Part shown: positions 13,226-23,904 of the stretch, piece after piece
How positions within the stretch are numbered: the first letter of the stretch is position 1
Layout of the letters: each line of letters opens with the position of its first letter
Assembly (NCBI GenBank): GCA_016802295.1
Contig: JAESIW010000138.1
Span: 2,332,897 to 2,396,896, forward strand
Reading direction: 5' to 3'
From: Brachionus rotundiformis
Lineage: Eukaryota > Rotifera > Eurotatoria > Ploima > Brachionidae
Length of the DNA: 64,000 nucleotides
Program-made: the position numbers and the translations under genes
Notes under the pieces: generated by a model
What the model was told of the DNA's origin: nothing
Database searches by the model: none
Seen by the model: only the letters and a program-made list of their open reading frames with translations

Positions 13226-13626
13226 TTTTGTTGAACGAGATTATTCTAAATATTAATTTTTAAATTAATTTTTAATTTTTTTTTTAGCATCAAATCTTTG
13301 GAGCACATGTAAATTTTATTTTAAAAAAAATATTAATGAAAATAAAAAAATAAAAAAAAGTAAATTTTATGCTCATATGTTGGTTTTTATTTTTATGCAA
13401 ATGCAAATTATATCCAAAAAATCTTTTATAAATTAACAAATGTTTATAGTTCAATTTTTGTATTGAATTATCAAAATTTTTCAAATCAAAATGACCACTA
13501 AAAATCAATCGATTTAATTTAACAAAATTTTTATATATCAATTTTATTTTTAACTCTTTAATAACTTCTTTTTTTTTTAATTTAATAATTTAATAAGAAT
13601 AATTTAAATAATTTATAAATATGTTT

Positions 13627-14656
13627 TTAGCATTTTTCCTCAAGAGCAAATTTTCCAGCATACTCGCTACAATAAGGCCACTCAGCAGTCTTGGATCTCA
13701 TCATTGACGTATTCAACTCATTTAATGAGCGATATTCAGCTCTGGTCTTTGGTCTAATGTTTTTCAGAATGTCTGTTTGATTTAATTTAAGTGTACTATT
13801 GAACCATGTATTGTCATCTTAAAAGATATGAAAAAATTATTAATTTTTGGAACTATTTGTTCTTGATTTGACTCACATTGATGTCTCTGCAAATAATATC
13901 CATTATTTGGTCGTCCATTGTCAAATATTATTTGACCAGATTGGTTGGTCAATGGTCTTTTGTACATGTCAATATTAACAAACTTTTCAGCAGGCTCAGC
14001 TACAAAATGTGATCGAGTTCTGTACCCTGGAAAATTTAAAAATTAAATCGAGGAATAATTTCCTTTGGTCAAGTTAACCAACCTGGCTCATCAGGACCCC
14101 AAGTAGGATAGGCTCCGTATTTGCTTTTGGTATACTCTGGAGGTAGTAAATTACTATACGGATCTTTGGTAATGTAACAATAAGGCTGAGAAGCGCTCAT
14201 TCCTCGAATCAGATGTTGATTAAAGGTATCACTACATCTTTGAATAAAAATTCGTTCATTAGCTGATTTTTCTTCTCCGGTTGGTGTAGCTCTTGTTGTC
14301 TGCCTGAACATTGACTCACTGTACTAAATTATCAATTGTTATAAATAAGCTTAATTGTTGCAAAGAGGGTTTACTCTCGAAATGTTTGGCAATATCTCTT
14401 CTCTTAGATTAGAATAAGGCACATTTGGACTTCTGGGTCGGGCGCCTTCTTGTGTATATTTGCTATAAGGCTTGACCCTCTAGTATTATCAATAATAATG
14501 CTAAATATTTGATAAAAGATAATTTTTGTCCTAAATTTTTACTTTATAATTAGATCTTAACAGATAGTATCCGAAGTCTTCTTTGTTTTTATCATCTAAT
14601 TTTTCAAGCAAATCATCGGGGTCTTTGGGAGTCTCGTTAAACCTTGTCTTATTCAT
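13627..14656 (-). CDS. Unrecognised five-exon protein, 266 aa, possibly ciliary/microtubule-associated
   Basis: Exons 14656-14543, 14479-14375, 14323-14083, 14026-13877 and 13817-13627 splice in phase to 267 codons, from MNKTRFNETPKDPDD to a Cys-ending C-terminus (ALEEKC). No signal peptide, membrane segment or enzyme motif. The sequence is rich in Tyr, Pro, Arg and Asn with short repeated-looking surface motifs (YYLLRSNYK, GARPRSPNVPYS, YCYITKDPYSNLLPPEYTKS, WGPDEPGWGYRTRSHF, NNGYYLQRHQ). This is the style of axonemal microtubule inner proteins and CFAP-type proteins, which are short, Tyr/Pro/Arg-rich and extended. I could not match it to a specific family, so the ciliary idea is an inference from composition. 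The perfect phase across four introns supports a real gene. Confidence 0.68.
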
Positions 14657-15587
14657 TTTTTTTGAATAAAATTCTAAATTAAATATTATAAACCTTCTGA
14701 ATATTAATAAACAAGTAAGTTAGTTAATTGTTTTTTATTAATGCATAATAAAAGTAGTTGTCAGGGATACAGAGAATATAGAAAATCAAAGTGTTTGGTA
14801 GAAAGCGTTTAAAATTGTTATTGGATTTAATTAATTTATAAGTTTTAAATTTAGGAATTGACAAATAAATATTAAAATGTTATTAGAGAAAATATCAAAA
14901 ATCCTATCTAACTATTTTTATTATTTGATTAAATAATTTCGAACAAATAATATCGATTCTAATCGCAGTTTTTTTATTAAAAAAAATTATCTAGAAAAAT
15001 TTAATTTGTAGATTTGCTAAAATTATAAATTTGTTTAACTTTAATAAATTATTTTTAATAAGACTTTCTATTTTTATAAAGTAAAGTAATTTCCATAAAA
15101 TTAGAATAAAAAATACATTATTGCCAAATTAATATATTAAACAGTTTATTTAAGAATCTTATGATAACCTGTAAGTTAAATCTAAAGATTTTGGACTGAA
15201 TCCTTGTATTCTTTAGCTAATTTCATTAATAAGTTCACAAATTGTTTAACTTTTAAATTTGGTTTTAATTTTCTTCAATTTAAATAATAAAATATAATTT
15301 TTTAATTAAGAATATAGTGAAAAAAATAAAAGAAAAATGTTTTTCACCCAGACAAGTTATTATTTGCCTCAGTGTTGTTCATTCTGGTCAAAAAAGTCAC
15401 CATAAATCCATGCATCTGACTAAATGAAAACATTGTGATACATTTATCAAAATTTTAAAGCCATATCTATTATATTCTATTAGTCAATTGTATAACAAGC
15501 TAGAAAAAAGCATTTTACTACAAAGCTTAACTTTTTAGCATTCATTTTCACTATTTAAGCCTTTTAAAATTTTGAAAAAATTTTAAA
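14657..15587. promoter_or_regulatory. Shared upstream region between divergent genes
   Basis: About 930 bp of A/T-rich DNA between two divergently transcribed genes (13627-14656 minus, 15588-16823 plus). A TATA-like CTATTTAAG occurs about 35 bp upstream of the plus-strand ATG. No open frame or structured RNA is visible. Its role as a bidirectional promoter is inferred only from gene orientation. Confidence 0.35.
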
Positions 15588-16823
15588 ATGACTAGAATAA
15601 ATATTATTAAATTTTTTCTCCTGAGCCAAGTGTTATCGCTTTTGCTTGGGACAAATGGTTTCGTCTTAAAACACGCTCATCAAAGAGAAAAACGTGATTT
15701 GTTAAGTTTACTGCGTGGATCAGATTCTTTGGTTAGTGCAAGTGATGTAAATCCTTTGGATGTTATTCCAATTCCACTCAAAATAGACGTCAGTGGCGAC
15801 CAAAGCAACTTTTTTGGTGATGATGGTGAACTGGATGAGAGTGAAGATGAACAAGATGATTTTTTCGAGGAGCTGGACAGTTCTGAATCAGAGTTTAATG
15901 CAGATACTTTCGACCAAAAGCTAAATAATCTCAAGATGATGTACGAAACGGCAATTTCTAATTTGAGGACAGAAACAATTGGTGCACAGACCTACATTCA
16001 GAAGAAGACATCTTTGGCCGAGCAGCATTTGGAAAATATTCTTAAAGGAGTTGAACTGATGGTAAACAATCGAGTTGATTTGTCTTTTCATAGCATTGAG
16101 ACCAAAATGAACGAAGCTGAAAAACTATTGAATGCTTTGAATGCTTTGGTACTTAAGAATTTGGAGACTAAGCTGAAGTCTTTGGAGGGCGACATGTTCG
16201 ATCAGGTAAAGCAGGAAAAGACAGCTTTGGAGAACAAAATGAACATGTTTAACCAAAAAGTGGAAATGCTGTCTGAAAAATTGACACAATTGGTGACTGG
16301 ACGATTTAAAGCTAGCAATAGATCTCTTGATATTGACACAACCAATGAGACTACCATCCAAGTAGAAACATCGACTGTTCCTCTAACTACCACTGTTTCA
16401 GTAAATGAATCACTTGAAAACGAAGATTTATCAACTGAGGATATTTTGGATTACCAAACTGAATCAGAAAATAAACTTGAAGAAACAACAAATGGTCAAG
16501 TAAATGACAATGCTGGAGATGCTATAGAGACTACTCAAATTGTAGAGAAAAATAATACTCTTGCTAATGAAGAAAATGAAGTTGCTGGTGACGGAGAAAC
16601 CGATGCTCCCACTGATGAGGAATATGACATTGAAGTAGTTGAAGAAAGCCAAGCTCCAATGGAGAGTGAAGTTGTCTTAAATGCTTGGAGAAATCCTGTT
16701 TTTCATTATGAGGAGCCTGAATACGTAGATTATTCAGAGATTAACTCCGATTTGGTGCATGATTATTACCAAGATGCGTATCCAGTACACTATGACTATA
16801 ATTATGGTTATCGTCATTACTAA
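15588..16823 (+). CDS. Secreted acidic coiled-coil protein of unknown family, 411 aa
   Basis: Single-exon frame starting MTRINIIKFFLLSQVLSLLL, a signal peptide ending about residue 24. A dibasic KR-D site near residue 35 (HQREKRDL) could be cut by a proprotein convertase. Residues about 65-105 are very acidic (DDGELDESEDEQDDFFEE). Residues about 105-220 form a long helical coiled coil (AEQHLENILKGVELM, EAEKLLNALNALVLKNLETK, ENKMNMFNQKVEMLSEKL). Residues about 225-350 are Thr/Glu-rich and likely unstructured or O-glycosylated. The C-terminus is Tyr/Asp/His-rich (HDYYQDAYPVHYDYNYGYRHY region). No family is recognised; an extracellular-matrix, cuticle/lorica or egg-coat role would fit the architecture but is speculation. 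Confidence 0.72.
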   Translation: MTRINIIKFFLLSQVLSLLLGTNGFVLKHAHQREKRDLLSLLRGSDSLVSASDVNPLDVIPIPLKIDVSGDQSNFFGDDGELDESEDEQDDFFEELDSSESEFNADTFDQKLNNLKMMYETAISNLRTETIGAQTYIQKKTSLAEQHLENILKGVELMVNNRVDLSFHSIETKMNEAEKLLNALNALVLKNLETKLKSLEGDMFDQVKQEKTALENKMNMFNQKVEMLSEKLTQLVTGRFKASNRSLDIDTTNETTIQVETSTVPLTTTVSVNESLENEDLSTEDILDYQTESENKLEETTNGQVNDNAGDAIETTQIVEKNNTLANEENEVAGDGETDAPTDEEYDIEVVEESQAPMESEVVLNAWRNPVFHYEEPEYVDYSEINSDLVHDYYQDAYPVHYDYNYGYRHY

Positions 16824-17122
16824 AGATGAATTTTAATTGTTTCTTATATTTGTTATTTTTTAGTTGTTGAACATTTTTTAATAAAATATTTTATAGATTT
16901 TAAAAAAATTTTATTTAATCTAATTGTTTAAATATTAATTAACAAAAATATTTTACCTAAATTTATTATTATATATGATTAAAATATTTAAATTTTGACT
17001 TGAAAATTTAAAAATTTTTCACTTATTCACGTAATTATTTTTATAAAGTATCTTTTATAATTGCTATGGAAATTGTATTCTTAATTAAATAAATAAACCA
17101 ATTTTTGTTAAGTAATCTAAAA

Positions 17123-18832
17123 ATGATATCTAATATGTACCAAAATCAAAACTTTACCGAACTGAAAACCAAGTGCTTGCAAAATAAGGCTTTATTTGAA
17201 GATGACAAATTTCCGGCTGACAGAACTTCAATTTCCAACAGAACAAATGAAGGCGAAAATTACACGTGGAAACGTCCATTTGAACTTTTTCCAAATCCAG
17301 TCTTTTTGACAGAAGAAAGCCCGCGTTGGTTCATTAGTCAAGGCGAGCTTGGCGATTGGTATCCCATAGTTGAATACATTTTCACAAATAACTAGTTTTT
17401 TTAAGCTGGTTCATTTCAGGCATTACATTAATATCAACTAATGAAGACCATTTTAGTAAAATAGTTCCAAAATGGCAAAATTTTGATAAAGATTATTCTG
17501 GCATATTTTTGTTTCAGTTTTGGCATTATGGTCAATGGATACAAGTTGTGGTGGATGATAGGCTACCAGTAAAAAATGACCAACTTGTTTTTTGTAGAAA
17601 TTCAAAATATCCCAATGAAATGTTTGGACCTCTTTTGGAAAAAGCTTATGCAAAATTGAATAGATGCTATTTCAATCTGATAAGTGGTGAAATAAATGAT
17701 TCTCTGACTGACCTTACTGGTGGACTTCACCAAAATTTCAATTTAAAAAAAATAATAGACCAAGATCGATTATGGATTGACATAGTTAAATTTCTTGATA
17801 GAAAATCAATGGCTGGATGTGCCATTGATCTTCCCAAAGGGGAAAATGTAGAATTTATTTTAGAAAATAAACTTAGAACTGGTCACACATATGCTGTTAT
17901 GGAAGCACTTGAATTTGAAAATATAACAAATAAAGCCAGAACTCGTCTCATAAAGTAAAGTTTATATTTTTGTGTGTCATCTAATTTAAATGTTAAAAAC
18001 TAGACTCAGAAACCCTTGGGGTCATGAAATATCATGGACTGGCAAATGGTCTTGGGATTCGCAAGAATGGAATAATGTTCCAAATGAAATCAAGAACAAA
18101 CTTAGAGCCATATCTATTAATAATAATGGACAATTTTACATATCTTTAGAAGATTTTGTAAAATTTTTCAATAATTTAGATTTTGTACACACAAGCCCAT
18201 TTATTTTGGACTCTGGTGGCAAAGAATGGCATCATGAGCAATTTGAAGGTGAATGGAAAGCTGGAATTAATGCAGGAGGGTCTTCTAATTGTGGAAAACA
18301 AAGCTTTTTTTCCAATCCAAAGTATTTAATTAATTGTAATCAGTCTGATTCAGTGGTAATTTCCCTAATGCAAACTGATACCTTAAGGAAAAGGGAAAAA
18401 ATTGGTAAGCTAAAAGGCTCTAGAGAAGCACTAGGGTTTCATGTTTACAGTCTGTTGAATAATGATCTTGTTTTAAATGATTCTAATCTAAAATTTTTGG
18501 CCAATTCAGGCGAATATGTCTACAAGCGAGAATTGAATCGTAGGTTTGACTTAGCACCAGGGAGATATGTTTTGGTGCCGACTTGTTTTAAAAAAGATAC
18601 AAATATGAAATATCTGTTGAGGATTTTTTGCCAATCTAGTGAAACAAGGACAGAAAAATTAAATATCCTTTATGAAAATACTTCAGTTGGTAAGCCCAGA
18701 GTGAATGGAAAACAAAAAATAGTCAAAAAGTCTTACATCAATGAAGCTAATCGTGATAAGAATAAGACAATTGGTATGCATTTGACCAAGCTTGATGATC
18801 AAGATTTTTCCGAAGCTTGTTATATTATGTAA
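17123..18832 (+). CDS. Calpain-type cysteine protease, non-EF-hand, 537 aa
   Basis: Intracellular Ca2+-dependent cysteine protease of family C2. Exons 17123-17358, 17406-17954 and 18004-18832 give 538 codons. The CysPc domain begins LFEDDKFPADRTSI and has YTWKRPFELFPNPVF and ISQGELGDCW. The catalytic Cys codon is formed across the 17358/17406 splice (TG|C). Also present are FQFWHYGQWIQVVVDDRLPV, LLEKAYAKLN, the catalytic His in RTGHTYAV and the catalytic Asn in LRNPWG. The calpain beta-sandwich (C2-like) domain follows (W-x-AGINAGG, NPKYLI, LAPGRYVLVPTCF). There is no penta-EF-hand domain; the protein ends about 60 residues after the beta-sandwich (SEACYIM), so it is an atypical calpain. The ATG at 17123 is the first in frame; 17135 is an alternative. 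Subfamily not determined. Confidence 0.9.
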
Positions 18833-19504
18833 TTTTTATAAATTAACCACTTATTTTTGTTTGCTTAAAAAATTAGGATTTATTTTTAAAAAATTTATAT
18901 TAAATATTTATTGTTTAATAAGGATCATTTTTCATAATTTACTTTTTAGAAAATAAAAAGAAAATATACACATTTTAAAAATATATTGTGGATTAATTAT
19001 AGAATATTAATTTCTAATTTTTTTTATTCTTTGAAGCTCACTTAAAAATTGTTTTTCTTTTTAATTTAATATTCATAAATTTATTAATAAACAAAGCAAA
19101 ATATAAATAATCTAATTTATCTTTTAACCCTATATTTTAACTATAAAAACAGCTTTGGAAAGTTTAGATAAAATTTTTGCGTCAAAATTTAATACAAAAT
19201 ATTTTGACTAGTTAATTATTTAAAATATTTTATTAAAGCTATAGCTAATTGATTTATTAAGCACACAATTTAAATAATAATTGACTGAAAACGCCTCGTA
19301 AAATTCTAAATAAATAGCATAAAATATCTTAATTGTTTTTTAAAAGAGATATCAAAGTCATATCTTTTCATTGATATAAAAAAATAATTTTTTTCCAACT
19401 TGGCATTTGGTTATAAAATGCAACAATTTTTAAACTAATGATGCAAAAACTATTTCATCGATTGAATATAAATCAAGTAATTAATATATTTATCTATTTG
19501 ACAA
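18833..19504. other. Intergenic AT-rich spacer
   Basis: About 670 bp of A/T-rich sequence after the calpain stop. It contains homopolymer runs and presumably the calpain 3'UTR and the promoter of the small gene at 19505. Nothing else recognised. Confidence 0.5.
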
Positions 19505-19849
19505 ATGATGGAGAGGAAAAATTTTCCTAGAAAAATTCAGAAAACCGACCAGTTGCTGAATCAAAAAAAATGTACTGGCAAAAAGCAGTCCAAGACTAAC
19601 ATACCAAAAAAACAAGAGATATTCATTCAAGAGACCAAATGCGACAATCACGGCATAAAAGTTGTAAAGATATCTTCAAAACTTCCACCCAAGCCCAAAA
19701 AAGTACCATCCAGTCCAAATGACTGCAACTACGAAAACAAGTTGCCAAAAAAAAAGGTCAGCTTCTTCGGCCTTGTCACCGTTTACCATGATTGCAATCT
19801 GATTGTGGACAAAATGTATCGAACCAAACTTCAAAAGTCAAGATGTTGA
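19505..19849 (+). CDS. Small Lys-rich protein with PP1-docking (RVxF) motif, 114 aa
   Basis: Single exon starting MMERKNFPRK. The N-terminal 80 residues are Lys/Gln/Pro-rich and probably disordered (KKQSKTNIPKKQ, KLPPKPKKVPSSP). At residues 82-96 the sequence KKKVSFFGLVTVYHD contains a classical protein-phosphatase-1 docking motif (K-V-S-F, RVxF class) followed by V-T-V-Y-H. That arrangement resembles PPP1R15/GADD34-type regulators, where K-V-x-F precedes a V-T-x-Y segment. The protein ends soon after (KLQKSRC). GC content is higher than flanking DNA, supporting coding. Whether it is a real PP1 regulator, and whether it is an eIF2-alpha phosphatase cofactor, cannot be decided here. Confidence 0.5.
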   Translation: MMERKNFPRKIQKTDQLLNQKKCTGKKQSKTNIPKKQEIFIQETKCDNHGIKVVKISSKLPPKPKKVPSSPNDCNYENKLPKKKVSFFGLVTVYHDCNLIVDKMYRTKLQKSRC

Positions 19850-20960
19850 CTTTTTGTAAATTAATTTTAAATTATATTTTAGTCAATAAATTATTAAATA
19901 AATTTGCTTTAGTTTAATTTATGCTGTGTTTAATTTTCAAGAGGAAAAAATTATTCCAGAATAATAGAAAAAACTAATTTATTGAACACGATTCTTACGA
20001 GGATTTAAATTGTTTAATTTTTTCTCAAAAGTACCACGGCAACCAAAGGTTTTGTTTGGCTGCTAAGCTATTGCATTAATTATTATTAAAAACACCTGCT
20101 TCAGTGCTGCAACAATGCCTTGGCAATAAAAAGACCTTCCAGATTTTGAAATAAATGTGTTTGTAAAAAAATAGAACTTTCTTATTAAGTAACTGTGTAT
20201 ACTAAAGGTGGCAATAGAAGAATTATTTTCCAAGTATTAGCACAATTTACTAAATAAGTTGCTTGGCAAGTCGTCAACGTCAACACATACACACTAAAAC
20301 ATAGAACGAACTGAACAAAACAAGAGAACCATAAATTTCAACCAAAAGCTCCAAATATAAAATTTATTTTCGGGGTTTAAAATTTGAATAAATTTTTTAA
20401 AAAAACATAAGTCCAAAAGAAACAAAGATAAATTTAATTAATTATATTTATTATATAATATGGTACAGGGATTTGTTTGAAAATGTAATATACAACTGTT
20501 GTTTAAGAAGAAGAAGTTTCGTGATTGTCGAGCCCAATTTGAAATTAAGAAAGAATTTATATTTTATTTCTAATTTAGGAATTAGATCACATAAAATCAA
20601 TTTAATCTTGGCATAGAAGAGCCCAAGAACGCTGTTGAATAAATTGTTTAATGTTATTAGAATAAATATAATAAATAATAAGATAAGAATGTATACATTT
20701 TTATTTATTTTAATTTTAATTAAGAAATAGATATGATAATGGCTATTTAATCTTATTAATAAATATTTAAATTTTCCATAAAATACTAAGTAAAAAAATT
20801 ACTTTCAAAGGTTACCTATTAATTTGCTAAATGAGTTGTGTTGTTAGGCAAAAACTTACTTTCTCGTTACCACTAAAGATTTTGTTCTAGAGTTTTTGTT
20901 TTCAGCTCAAAATTTCGATTCAAGCTAGCATTTTGTTTTAGATTGTGAGCAAGCATAAAA
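19850..20960. other. Intergenic region, no gene seen
   Basis: About 1.1 kb before ODF3, patchily less A/T-rich around 20030-20330 but without a sustained frame, tRNA-like structure or repeat that I can support. Probably holds the ODF3 promoter. Confidence 0.4.
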
Positions 20961-21831
20961 ATGGTTTTTACACCAACAGTGCCCAGAGGTCCGATTTCGG
21001 CTATGTACAGCACACCGGGTCCGGCATACGGACTGCCTGGTCTAATAGGCGTCAAAGAGCATGATCCAAGAAGCGTGCACTTCAAGGGTCCAGCATACTC
21101 ATTCGGAGTGAAGAGTGGCAAGTTCAAAGACGAGTGCAGTCCTGGTCCGGCTTACTATCCGAATTCAAGAATCACTCGCTCTGGAAAAGATGGTACTCCG
21201 GCTTACTCGTTGTACAGTCGACATGCGGACAAAAACAACTCGAATACGCCAGGTCCAGGTAAGTACAAGCCAGAGGAGCAAAAAGTCATGGAAAGTGCAT
21301 TCAACAAGATGCCTGCCTACACCTTTGGTGTAAAGCACAAGTACAGAGGAACTGATAATACACCTGGTAATAAATTAATGTGAAAATTTAGTAAATTTTA
21401 TGCTCAAATTCCCATTAAGCTCCTAATTATTATACTCTGCCTGGTATGTTGGGTAAAACTATTCAAAGCAGCAAATCACAGGCTCCGTCTTATACTCTAA
21501 CTGGCAGAAGCAAAATTGGAAGTTTCCACGAAGACTTGCAAAAAGTAATTGGATGATTTTTATTTGGAAAAAAAGCAATAATTTATCTTATTTAAAGACT
21601 CCTGGACCGGGCAATTACAATGTTGTTTATAATGGCAAATACAAAACAGAAGCTCCTCATTACAGCATGCTGGGCCGAAATGTGATGCCAGGCGATTCAA
21701 CTCTTAAACCAGGACCTGGTGCTCATTCGCCTGAGAGAGTTACCATGAATAAACGTGCGGCCCCAGGATACTCATTCGGCATTAGACATACTCAATACGA
21801 AGCTCCATTAATTGTGGAAGTTCAAGATTAA
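20961..21831 (+). CDS. ODF3: Outer dense fiber protein 3 / CIMAP1 (SHIPPO-repeat ciliary protein), 254 aa
   Basis: Axonemal microtubule-associated protein of cilia and sperm tails. Exons 20961-21366, 21420-21544 and 21598-21831 total 255 codons, the same length as human ODF3 (254 aa). It consists of STPGR/SHIPPO repeats: STPGPAYGLPG, KGPAYSFGVK, SPGPAYYP, GTPAYSLYSR, NTPGPGKYKPE, MPAYTFGVKHK, APSYTLTGRSK, KTPGPGNYNV, APHYSMLGRN and KPGPGAHSPE, then APGYSFGIRHT. The N-terminus MVFTPTVPRGPISAMYSTPGP and C-terminus APLIV are also family-typical. Both introns are about 53 nt. The exact vertebrate paralog (ODF3, ODF3L1, ODF3L2, ODF3B) is not resolved. Confidence 0.92.
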
Positions 21832-22163
21832 ATAGTTTCTTTAAACAGATTAAATAAATTAATTTTTTTTCAATCAAGTTTTTTTTTTATAAAGACTTTT
21901 TCGAATAAAGTTTATATATACAATTTTTAATCGAATAGTAATATTGATATTTTGAGAGAAGCGCTTGCCTTTTCTCAATACTTTATTTATTGCTTTTCTC
22001 TTAATTAAATGGTTATAAATTAAGCGAAACCGTAAATTTTATGCTTACTATTTTTGTTTAAATATTTTTATAATAAAATTTTAATTTTATAATTTATTTT
22101 TTTATTCAAATTGAGTATTAAGTACTTTTGGTTAAGATAAGAAAAAATAAAAATTTAAAAATG

Positions 22164-22236
22164 TGATCGCACCAAGGCTCGAACTTGGGACCTTCTGTGT
22201 GTTAGACAGATGTGATAACCACTACACCATGCGATC
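22164..22236 (-). tRNA. tRNA-Val (anticodon AAC)
   Basis: A 73-nt cloverleaf on the minus strand with a perfect 7-bp acceptor stem (GATCGCA/TGCGATC), discriminator A, A-box TGGTGTAGTGG, anticodon stem-loop TCTGT-CTAACAC-ACAGA reading AAC, and T-loop GTTCGAGCC. The 3' side continues with CACATTTTT, a Pol III terminator. The sequence is identical to the four copies at 30320-31450. Confidence 0.95.
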
Positions 22237-22645
22237 TTGATTAATTTTCGAAAAAATATTAATTTTAGCAACCAATCTCTCTTCACTCTGGTAATTTGCT
22301 TTGGAAATCAAAATAATTATTATATATTTTACACATTGTTCAAAATAATGTGTGTTTAATTAAAAAAATATTTTCAGATCAATGATTTAATCGAAATATG
22401 TACAATTAAAAAAATTTCCTAAACTTTCATTCAATCAAAAATTTCATTATTTTACTATCATTTTATTTTATAAACAAGATATCATTTGATTTAGAAAAAT
22501 CAAATATATAGAATATAATTTACTAATTGTAGTCAATCAAGATTACTTTTTAAATTGTTAGTTAATTAAATTAAATTTTCAAAAATATTCTTTTTTTAGT
22601 CTGTAAATTTAAAGCTTAAAAAATAATCCACAATAAAATTTTACC
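22237..22645. other. Intergenic AT-rich spacer
   Basis: Very A/T-rich. The first about 20 bp next to the tRNA (CTTGATTAATTTTC) are shared with the same flank of the tRNA at 30320, showing the two were copied together with flanking DNA. Nothing else seen. Confidence 0.5.
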
Positions 22646-23140
22646 ATGAGTCACCCTCCTCTTTTTTCAACCGGGCTTGGGACCGGCTTTGGAAGAGTTA
22701 TGACGGCCAACCTTTCCCTAAGAAGCCAGTGGGACGTTCATCATAAACAGCGCCACTCATCCGAGCACTCAAATTGGCTGCGAACTCGGCAACTATTTAG
22801 ACTAGCTTGGAACCACAAACCAAGCGACTTTTACCAAAAAGTCTTAACTTAAGGCTTCCAAAGTTACGTACTGTCTGCAGAGGGTCAGCTGTACAGCAGA
22901 TTCTCGCTCCTTTCGGATTCTATACTGGGAGATGGTCGAAGCCAGCGGCGCCCTCATACGACAAGACTTGGACAAAGACCCGTAGGCCTATGTACCCGCC
23001 ATACAGCTCTTCTGCAGACTACGTGAAAGACCATACGCACATACGATGCATGTGGCTGTCACCACCCTCCTCTTTTTTCATCAGGGCTTGGGACCTGCGG
23101 ATCGGCAGAGTTATGGTGACTGCTCTGAGTCCATTTTCAA
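22646..23140 (+). repeat. GC-richer block bounded by imperfect direct repeats; possible mobile-element relic
   Basis: About 490 bp clearly less A/T-rich than its neighbours. A segment at 22651-22702 (ACCCTCCTCTTTTTTCA, GGGCTTGGGACC, AGAGTTATG) recurs at 23059-23115 (ACCCTCCTCTTTTTTCA, GGGCTTGGGACC, CGGCAGAGTTATG) at roughly 80% identity. Two overlapping open frames (22646-22852 and 22807-23334) cross it, but neither has a recognisable domain and codon use is unlike nearby genes. The direct repeats and composition suggest part of a repeated element or an inserted fragment rather than a host gene. Identity unknown. Confidence 0.45.
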
Positions 23141-23334
23141 AAAAAATCTTTTTCTTCCAATTTTTTATTTTAAAAAATGAAATAACCTATCTGAAAATGA
23201 CATCCTTTTTATACCCTTTTGGCAAAATGAGTCATTTAACTAATTTAACTTATTTAACACATTCTTGGATCTTTAAACTTGGTAAAATTTCAGCCAGTTT
23301 TTATATTTCTTCTAAATTAATTTATATCAACTAG

Positions 23335-23904
23335 ATTTGACAAAGTTTTAAAATTAATTAAATTTTTTGATCAGTTTTTAAAAAAATTTATTAAAATTTT
23401 AATTATTTCGGAGTAGAGAAATATTCCAAAATATATTTCATACTTTACATTCAAAGAGTTTATAGATAGAAACACGTTTCGACATATATATGTATATAAT
23501 CTAAAATTATCAACATAAAAAAAGAAAAAAAAATCAATGGTGACTCGTTATTCCAAATAACAGGAAAACAAAAATTCGATTCAATAAATTCGTCACTGAC
23601 AAATTTCGTTGCTTTGAGTAACTATAACAAAGAAAGTATAATAGACAACAAAAAAAAGGTGAAAAATGTGAAATTAATGTGAAAATAATTAAACTTCTAA
23701 GCACCAATTTAGCACTTGACCAAATAGGCACAAACTAGTTCACAATCTCGATCTAAATTTCTAAAACATTTTTAATTTTTAATAAAAATAGTTTTTTTTT
23801 ATAAAAGAGAAGAAAAAAAATTATAAAATTATACATTATTTTTAAACAAGATTTTGTTTATATTCTCATATTACAATAAAATTTCTTAATTAAAAATTAA
23901 AACC
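23335..23904. other. Intergenic AT-rich spacer, DEPDC7 3' side
   Basis: About 570 bp of A/T-rich DNA downstream of the minus-strand DEPDC7 gene, presumably its 3'UTR. No gene recognised. Confidence 0.5.

Noticed and set aside
13290..13541. 83-codon minus-strand frame upstream of pescadillo
   Set aside because: Phe/Lys/Asn-rich with homopolymer runs, no start context or homology; overlaps the likely promoter.
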